Assembly: GCA_027450145.1 (NCBI GenBank)
Contig: DAIDKH010000007.1
Location: 22,032-74,980 of the forward strand
Length of the DNA: 52,949 bases
Source: Chthonomonadaceae bacterium
GTDB lineage: Bacteria > Armatimonadota > Chthonomonadetes > Chthonomonadales > Chthonomonadaceae
Direction: 5' to 3'
Below the pieces are notes generated by a model. The model saw nothing but the letters and a program-made list of their open reading frames with translations, ran no database searches and was not told where the DNA came from. Positions within the stretch are counted from its first letter, which is position 1, and the number at the start of each line of letters is the position of its first letter. Positions 47,595 through 52,949 of the stretch are shown one piece after another. The position numbers and the translations under genes were made by a program.

Positions 47595-48398
47595 TCAATC
47601 CGTAATTCTGTACTTTAATATTGTCCAGATGGCTTGCACACCATCTTTCCAACCAATTTTCTTGCCTTCATCGTAGTCACGGCCGCTGTAGGAGATTGGG
47701 ACTTCGTAAACGCGGCATCGGCGTTTCGCTACTTTGGCGGTAATCTCCGGCTCGAAATCGAAGCGATTACATCGCAATGGAATGGATTGTATAACCTCTC
47801 TCTTGAACACTTTGTAACACACTTCCATATCGGTGAGGTTCAAGTTGGTCAGCATGTTGGAGAGAAGCGTAAGTAACCCGTTTCCAATTCGATGCCAGAA
47901 GAAGTGTACGCGATGAGCACCTCCACCCAGGAACCTGCTGCCGAAAACGACATCGGCCCGGCCGTCGAGCAGCGGTTCAAGCAGGTTAAAATACTCCCGT
48001 GGATCGTACTCCAGGTCGGCGTCCTGAACAATGAGGTAATCGCCTGTAGCGGCTGCAATTGCAGTTCGGATTGCAGCCCCTTTCCCGCGGTTCTTTTCGT
48101 GATATAGCACCTTAACATCTGCGTATCGGCCCTCAATCTCCTTGCGCATGAGATCGATTGTGCCATCCGTGCTTCCATCATCTACGAGGACGACCTCTTT
48201 TTTAATCTCGACTTCTCTAACACGCTGCAACAGTTCCAGCAACGTACCCACTTCGTTGTAGACCGGAATTAAAACCGACAGTGTGTAATCTGTTGGTAAA
48301 GCACGCCGGCTAAATTTAAGTGCTGACGGAGCCGGTATATCATCCGGCTGGCTACTCTGACCGTTTGCAGGCTCCTGAATCAAGTTAAAAAGCTCCAT
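47595..48398 (-). CDS. Family 2 glycosyltransferase, DPM1/polyprenyl-phosphate type
   Basis: A 267-residue GT-A fold enzyme: YTLSVLIPVYNEVGTLLELL, VVLVDDGSTDGT, the DxD motif LIVQDADLEYDP, FGSRFLGGG, and C-terminal segments typical of DPM1-like enzymes (DMEVCYKVFKREVI, FDFEPEITAKVAKRRCRVYEVPISYSGRDYDEGKKIGW). There is no transmembrane tail, so it is probably a cytoplasmic or peripheral dolichyl/undecaprenyl-phosphate hexosyltransferase. It heads a run with galE, so it may use UDP-sugars made there. No clear ribosome site precedes its ATG. Confidence 0.9.
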   Translation of the reverse strand: MELFNLIQEPANGQSSQPDDIPAPSALKFSRRALPTDYTLSVLIPVYNEVGTLLELLQRVREVEIKKEVVLVDDGSTDGTIDLMRKEIEGRYADVKVLYHEKNRGKGAAIRTAIAAATGDYLIVQDADLEYDPREYFNLLEPLLDGRADVVFGSRFLGGGAHRVHFFWHRIGNGLLTLLSNMLTNLNLTDMEVCYKVFKREVIQSIPLRCNRFDFEPEITAKVAKRRCRVYEVPISYSGRDYDEGKKIGWKDGVQAIWTILKYRITD

Positions 48399-48581
48399 GA
48401 ATATATACTAAATTAGGTATAGATTACCCTAACTGCATTCAAAGTGGTGCGTTGAGCGCTGGATGCGTTTTGCAACGGTAGCACGGTCGTGCAAGCTCGC
48501 GCAGTTGTTAGGGTAGTTGCTCCGTAAGTGGGCGATGCTTATCGGATGGTTCAGCAAGGGCTGTAAGGCATGAGGTACACT

Positions 48582-48611
48582 TTGACAGACTAAAATTAAA
48601 CTAAACAGTAT
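48582..48611 (+). promoter_or_regulatory. Candidate promoter of asd-dapA-rnj
   Basis: TTGACA (48582-48587), an 18-base spacer and CAGTAT (48606-48611), in an AT-rich stretch. The predicted leader is about 15 bases, which leaves no space for a lysine riboswitch. Confidence 0.5.
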
Positions 48612-48632
48612 GAAAGAGGGTGCATTTTAGAG

Positions 48633-49646
48633 ATGCGTACGTGGAACGTGGCCGTAGTGGGCTCTACGGGAGCGGTTGGAACCGAATTCCTAAAGTTACT
48701 TGAGACCAGGGAGTTTCCGCTCAAAACCTTGAGATTGTTAGCCTCGGCGCGATCTGCCGGGAAGACTGTGGAATTCCACGGGCGTACATATGTGGTTGAA
48801 ACGCTGACTGCCTCCTCATTTAGCGGTGTTGACATTGCCTTTTTTTCAGCAGGTGGCAGTCGTAGCAAGGAGTTTGCTCCTCACGCTGTGGCCGCAGGTG
48901 CTCTAGTAATTGATAACTCATCGGCGTACCGAATGGATGCGAAGACGCCTTTGGTTATTCCGGAGATTAACCCGGAGGACATCGCCTTAAACTCGGGAAT
49001 CATTGCCAATCCTAATTGCTCAACGATTATTATGTTGATGGCGGTTGCACCGTTGCGCAAGCTTGGAGCGATTAAGCGAGTAGTCGTTTCAACCTACCAG
49101 GCTGCCAGCGGCGCCGGAGCACAGGCAATGAACGAGCTGATAGAACAGACATCCGATGTACTTCACGACCGTCCCGTTGCACCGAAGGTATTTCCCTATC
49201 CCATAGCGTTCAACCTGTTTAGCCATAATACTCGAATTGACGATTCGGGATACAACGAGGAAGAGCGCAAAATGATCCTGGAAACGCGCAAAATACTTCA
49301 TGACAGCCATTTTCGGGTGTCGGCTACGTGCATTCGTGTGCCGGTGCTAAGGGCTCATTCGGAGTCGATTAATGTCGAGTTCGTGGAAGGTTGCCGTCCT
49401 TCGCTTGAGCAGATCCGCGCTGTGTATGCAGAGACTGCTGGCGTTAAGGTAGTGGATGATCGCGAGGCAAATTACTTCCCCATGCCGATTGAGGCAAGCG
49501 GAAAAGATGATGTATTGATAGGTAGGCTGCGCTACGATGACTCGTGTGAAAATGCCGTTGATATGTTCGTTTGTGGCGACCAGATACTCAAAGGGGCGGC
49601 TCTTAACGGGCTGCAGATTGCAGAATATTGGATGAGGAGCGCGTAA
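48633..49646 (+). CDS. asd: Aspartate-semialdehyde dehydrogenase
   Basis: A 337-residue NADP enzyme that converts aspartyl phosphate to aspartate semialdehyde, the branch point to lysine, diaminopimelate, threonine and methionine. The nucleotide motif is VVGSTGAVGTEFLKLL, the catalytic Cys129 lies in NPNCSTI, then VVSTYQAASGAGAQAMNEL and the substrate-binding His in VPVLRAHSESI. Its TAA overlaps the dapA ATG (TAATG). A candidate promoter lies about 20 bases upstream. It should be one of the main entry points to peptidoglycan precursors. Confidence 0.96.
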   Translation: MRTWNVAVVGSTGAVGTEFLKLLETREFPLKTLRLLASARSAGKTVEFHGRTYVVETLTASSFSGVDIAFFSAGGSRSKEFAPHAVAAGALVIDNSSAYRMDAKTPLVIPEINPEDIALNSGIIANPNCSTIIMLMAVAPLRKLGAIKRVVVSTYQAASGAGAQAMNELIEQTSDVLHDRPVAPKVFPYPIAFNLFSHNTRIDDSGYNEEERKMILETRKILHDSHFRVSATCIRVPVLRAHSESINVEFVEGCRPSLEQIRAVYAETAGVKVVDDREANYFPMPIEASGKDDVLIGRLRYDDSCENAVDMFVCGDQILKGAALNGLQIAEYWMRSA

Positions 49647-50554
49647 TGAGTGCATCTGCGCCTTTTGGCCAGGTATTAACAGCGATGGTTACGCCGTTTA
49701 CTGCGAATGGCGAAATAGACGAGGCAGGTGTGATAGCACTGGTGGAGCACCTGCTTGCAAACGGTTCCGATGGTATCGTTGTTTGTGGTACTACCGGTGA
49801 ATCGCCCACCTTATCGCACGAAGAAAAACTGAGGCTGTTCACTCTGGTGAAGCGTTGTGCAGGGGGCCGGGGATTCGTAATCGCCGGTACCGGGAGTAAT
49901 GACACCGCTGCGTCGGTGGCCCTTACGCGGGAGGCAGCTGAAATTGGAGTGGACGCCGCACTGCTCGTGGTACCGCCCTACAACAAGCCTTCGCAAGAGG
50001 GTTTGTACCAACATTTTGCCGCCATCGCGAATGCCGTGCCTAAGATGAACTGCATTCTGTACAATGTACCTCCGCGAACTGCACAGAATTTAGAAGCGAG
50101 TACGTGCATCAGGCTTGCAAACAGTATTTCAAACATAGTTGCTGTGAAAGAGGCTTCTGGTAACCTCGTTCAGTGTGCAGAGATAGCTGCCGGTGTAAAT
50201 AGCAATTTTGCGCTGTACAGTGGCGACGACGGTCTTGCTCTGCCAATGCTGGCGGTTGGGGGGTGCGGGGTGGTTAGCGTAACATCGCACCTGGTTGGCA
50301 CAAAGCTCAAGGCAATGCACACTGCGTTTTTCAAGGGAGACCTGAACGCAGCCGCAAGGCTAAACGCGGAAATGCTGCCGGTGGTGCGCGCGTGCTTTCA
50401 GCCAACAACTCCCAGCCCTGTGCCTTTGAAAGCTGCTTTGAACATGCTGGGGCTTCCGGGCGGAACTGTGCGACTGCCTCTTGTTTCGGCTACTGATGCA
50501 GAGAGTGAAAAGGTAAGGCAGATGTTGATCCAGCAGGGACTTCTTAGCCAGTAG
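49646..50554 (+). CDS. dapA: 4-hydroxy-tetrahydrodipicolinate synthase
   Basis: A 302-residue class I aldolase that condenses pyruvate with aspartate semialdehyde. It has VVCGTTGESPTLSHEEK, Tyr139 in ILYNVPPRT and the Schiff-base Lys168 in VAVKEASGN, then LYSGDDGLALPMLAVGGCGVVSV. The ATG is placed at 49646 because it overlaps the asd stop and has GAGGAGC about seven bases upstream; a TTG at 49628 adds a non-family extension. The pathway pair asd-dapA plus lysA (29.5 kb) covers first and last steps; dapB and the middle steps are elsewhere. Confidence 0.97.
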   Translation: MSASAPFGQVLTAMVTPFTANGEIDEAGVIALVEHLLANGSDGIVVCGTTGESPTLSHEEKLRLFTLVKRCAGGRGFVIAGTGSNDTAASVALTREAAEIGVDAALLVVPPYNKPSQEGLYQHFAAIANAVPKMNCILYNVPPRTAQNLEASTCIRLANSISNIVAVKEASGNLVQCAEIAAGVNSNFALYSGDDGLALPMLAVGGCGVVSVTSHLVGTKLKAMHTAFFKGDLNAAARLNAEMLPVVRACFQPTTPSPVPLKAALNMLGLPGGTVRLPLVSATDAESEKVRQMLIQQGLLSQ

Positions 50555-50679
50555 GTAACTAGTTGGCAATGGTATGAGGCAATGCCGCGCGTTCGCTTCT
50601 CGGCGACAATCAGCGTGGTGAGACGAAAAATTTGTCGCACGATCGACAATAGTATTGACCCAAATGGAATGAGGGAAAA

Positions 50680-52350
50680 TTGAGCGAGACACAAGAGAGA
50701 CTACACATTCTCTCACTAGGCGGAAGCGGTGATATTGGTAAAAATATGCTGGCCTTTCATTACGGCGATGACATTGTCGTGGTGGATTGCGGCGTGATGT
50801 TTCCCAATGAGGAGCAACCAGGTGTCGACCTCATCATCCCAGACATTACTTACCTGTTAGAAAACCGGGAAAAGGTCCGCGCTATATGCCTCACCCACGG
50901 CCATGAGGACCATGTTGGAGCGCTTCCTTTCGTTCTCAAACAGTTGCCAGTGCCAGTTTACGGCTCGCCTCTCACTCTAGGCATGGTTCGCACAAAGCTT
51001 GCGGAGCACGGTCTCGCATCCGCCGTAGAGTTTATATCCTATCCTGATCGGGAAGCCGTGGCATTTGGAGCGCTAACTGTTGAGGCGGTACATGTCACAC
51101 ACTCGCTTCCTGATACAGTGAGCCTGGTTATTAAGTCACCTGTAGGAACCGTAGTTCACACCAGCGATTTTAAGATAGACCAAACACCAATCGACAACCA
51201 CATTTGCGATACCGCGCGCTTTGCACAGCTTGGAGAAGAGGGAGTTAAGCTTCTTATTTCTGATAGCGTGAACGTGGAGCGCACGGGCTGGTCGCCATCG
51301 GAAAAAAGCCTGGTGCCGGTTTTCGACAGGTTTATGCAGCATTCGCCAGGCCGCGTGATCGTGGCGACCTTTGGTTCTAACCTACACAGAGTACAGACCG
51401 TTTACAACATGGCCGTTCAGCACGGTCGAAAAGTGGTTATCTTCGGCCGCTCTATGACACAGAACGTAGCAACCGCGCGGCAACTTGGATTTTTAAATAT
51501 AAGCGACAAGCACCTTATTCGAGTGGAAGACCTTTCAAAATACGAGCCCCACGAGGTCGCTATTTTAACGACTGGTAGCCAGGGTGAGCCACTTGCGGGC
51601 CTTACGCGCATGAGCCGTGACGCAGGATCGAAAATTCAGATTCAGCCCAGCGACACAGTGATCCTTTCATCAACCCCTATCCCTGGCAACGAGGACATGG
51701 TGTGGCGCGTAGTGAACCGCATCTTTAAGCTAGGCGCTAGAGTGATATATGAACACATTCAGAATGTGCATGTATCCGGGCATGGTTACCAGGAAGAGCT
51801 GAAGCTTATGATAAACCTGACCCGTCCCGAATTCGTTGTACCCTACCATGGTGAACACCGCCATTATGCCGCGTACAGGTCCATGGCCGCAGAAATGGGG
51901 TATCCGCCCGAGCAAATCCTAACGTTCGAAATTGGACAGGCACTGGAAATGGATGAGGAGGGTGTTCGTACCTCAGACATGGAATTCCCCCATGGCAGTG
52001 TACTCGTGGATGGTATTTCGACGGGCGGTGTAAGTGATGCAGTACTTCGGGACCGCAGACACCTGTCTCAAGACGGAACGGTCATTGTCACTCTCAGTAT
52101 GGATAGAGGTACTGGGGAGATACTTTCCGGTCCGGATCTCTTGTCTCGCGGCTTTCTCCATCCAGAAGACAGCAGTGAGATGTTCGAAGAGGCTGCCGAG
52201 CGCATCGTCTCTGTCCTCGAGGATCTGCCGGCTGCGGAAGGCAGCGACCTTGACACCGTGAGGATGGTAGTACACGATACTGCGGCGCGCTATCTGCGTA
52301 AGCGAACGGGAAGACGCCCGGTGGTGGTTCCGGTTGTGATGGAGATCTAG
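50680..52350 (+). CDS. rnj: Ribonuclease J
   Basis: A 556-residue metallo-beta-lactamase/beta-CASP nuclease. The zinc motif is THGHEDHVG (His73, His75, Asp77, His78), with VHTSDFKID, the beta-CASP segment (TGSQGEPLAGL, SSTPIPGNE) and HVSGHGYQEELKLM, then PYHGEHRHY. The C-terminal dimerisation and small domain is present. It acts as 5'-to-3' exonuclease and endonuclease in mRNA turnover and rRNA maturation. It starts at TTG 50680 with GAGGGA about four bases upstream. It follows dapA after 125 bases. It is a single-copy RNase J in this window; RNase E was not seen. Confidence 0.96.
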   Translation: MSETQERLHILSLGGSGDIGKNMLAFHYGDDIVVVDCGVMFPNEEQPGVDLIIPDITYLLENREKVRAICLTHGHEDHVGALPFVLKQLPVPVYGSPLTLGMVRTKLAEHGLASAVEFISYPDREAVAFGALTVEAVHVTHSLPDTVSLVIKSPVGTVVHTSDFKIDQTPIDNHICDTARFAQLGEEGVKLLISDSVNVERTGWSPSEKSLVPVFDRFMQHSPGRVIVATFGSNLHRVQTVYNMAVQHGRKVVIFGRSMTQNVATARQLGFLNISDKHLIRVEDLSKYEPHEVAILTTGSQGEPLAGLTRMSRDAGSKIQIQPSDTVILSSTPIPGNEDMVWRVVNRIFKLGARVIYEHIQNVHVSGHGYQEELKLMINLTRPEFVVPYHGEHRHYAAYRSMAAEMGYPPEQILTFEIGQALEMDEEGVRTSDMEFPHGSVLVDGISTGGVSDAVLRDRRHLSQDGTVIVTLSMDRGTGEILSGPDLLSRGFLHPEDSSEMFEEAAERIVSVLEDLPAAEGSDLDTVRMVVHDTAARYLRKRTGRRPVVVPVVMEI

Positions 52351-52383
52351 CTGGTACGGTGCTGTGCGCTATACTAGTGAACG

Positions 52384-52949
52384 TTATACTTGCAGATCCT
52401 TACTCCAGGCACGCATCTCCTGCAGGGCACGGTCTGCCTTTAAGCGGGCCTTTTCTCGTTTGTCTTTAATCGTAGTCGGCAGTTCCGGTACAATTCCCCA
52501 GTTAGAATTCATTGGTGAAAAATGGCGCGCATCGGTATCAATAAGGTAACGGCATAGCGAGCCTAACACGGTATTGGCAGGTGGGACTACGGGCTGTTGT
52601 CCATTGAGCAGCCGCGCAGCGTTTATGCCTGCAATCATCCCTATGGCAGCGCTTTCCAAATAGCCTTCCACGCCGGTCAGCTGTCCTGCAAGAAAGATGC
52701 CGCTATCGTTGCGAAGACCACACCCCGGCAGTAATGCTCGTGGTGAATTCACATACGTGTTGCGGTGAATGACGCCATACCGCACAAACTCGGCGTTTTG
52801 CAGGCCCGGTATCATGCGCAATACTCGGCTCTGCTCACCCCATTTAAGTCGTGTTTGAAAGCCTACCAAACCCCACAGCGTGCCTTCGCGGTTCTCTTGC
52901 CGCAACTGTACTACAGCATAGGGCCGTCGGCCGGTTTTAGGGTCCTCCA
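52384..52949 (-). CDS. trmFO: Folate-dependent tRNA (uracil-5-)-methyltransferase TrmFO, C-terminal part
   Basis: Only the C-terminal part of the protein lies in the window; the frame stays open to base 52949. The visible residues read GRRPYAVVQLRQENREGTLW, then LVGFQTRLKWGEQSRVLRMIPGL, the FAD-binding AEFVRYGVIHRNTYV and IFLAGQLTGVEGYLESAAIGMIAGINAAR, and a tail with FSPMNSNWGIVPEL. This is the GidA-like TrmFO, which makes T54 in tRNA using 5,10-methylene-THF and FADH2. The tail is normal. It is convergent with RNase J, 33 bases apart. Confidence 0.95.
   Translation of the reverse strand, partial: EDPKTGRRPYAVVQLRQENREGTLWGLVGFQTRLKWGEQSRVLRMIPGLQNAEFVRYGVIHRNTYVNSPRALLPGCGLRNDSGIFLAGQLTGVEGYLESAAIGMIAGINAARLLNGQQPVVPPANTVLGSLCRYLIDTDARHFSPMNSNWGIVPELPTTIKDKREKARLKADRALQEMRAWSKDLQV

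Noticed and set aside
48399-48632. Possible lysine riboswitch before asd
   Set aside because: I saw no L-box core elements, and the candidate promoter at 48582-48611 leaves only about 15 bases of leader.
1-52949. tRNA genes, CRISPR arrays, IS elements
   Set aside because: I looked for T-loop words, regular spaced repeats, transposase motifs and terminal repeats and found none that hold up; a tRNA or small RNA could still have escaped reading by eye.

Overview
The window is a compact, mostly housekeeping stretch of a bacterial chromosome. It has about 46 protein genes on both strands and no rRNA, tRNA, CRISPR array, prophage or insertion sequence that I could recognise. The best taxonomic clue is the pseudopilin at 3236-4072: an N-terminal GFTLIELL leader followed by [13 protein letters not shown] and a C-terminal H-X9-DG motif, a layout typical of Armatimonadota and related Planctomycetes-type lineages. 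A DnaA-type chromosome, a Gram-positive-style LexA, RNase J, TrmFO, an RND pump and a predicted outer-membrane barrel fit a diderm of that kind. I infer Armatimonadota with moderate confidence. Expression signals look ordinary: several TTGACA-N17-TANNNT promoters, strong Shine-Dalgarno sites, and frequent TTG starts.

Layout. 1-2885: an edge-truncated histidine kinase, a response regulator with an unknown output domain, and a detached KdpD sensor-Usp module. 2979-5042: a pseudopilin pair divergent from lexA. 5304-14369: a serine beta-lactamase-like hydrolase, a secreted SGNH esterase, an RND pump without an adaptor gene, and an FGGY sugar kinase paired with the hopanoid-type radical SAM protein HpnJ. 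14635-17281: a three-gene nitrate/sulfonate-type ABC importer with overlapping reading frames. 17384-21241: a GNAT acetyltransferase, then gatB translationally overlapped by a HEAT-repeat protein and followed by a TPR-like secreted protein. 21424-29225: a GH15 glucoamylase, a GH29 fucosidase, a methyltransferase, a cytochrome P460 and an MFS transporter.

29411-33671 is an operon lysA, M50 protease, trpS and an unknown membrane protein behind a near-consensus promoter. It meets tail-to-tail a large atypical protein kinase (33668-35629) that carries a Zn-ribbon, two membrane segments and a helix-hairpin-helix. 35947-41358 is a four-gene minus-strand operon: a CBS-containing pyrophosphatase, a degenerate ADP-ribosylglycohydrolase, a barrel-like protein and an acidic small protein. 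41460-42938 is a DnaA whose arginine finger is replaced by threonine. Then come hisS, an RRM RNA-binding protein with a long structured leader, and the operon GT2, galE, DUF167, purS, purQ. 48633-52350 carries asd, dapA and rnj in an order also known from Bacillus, and trmFO runs off the right edge.

Functionally, lysA, asd and dapA supply lysine and diaminopimelate. trpS, hisS, gatB and trmFO serve translation. purS and purQ serve purine synthesis. The less ordinary material is the split KdpD cluster, the DnaA variant, the lone kinase, the pseudo-ADP-ribosylglycohydrolase operon, and a 47-bp inverted-repeat element present in two copies.
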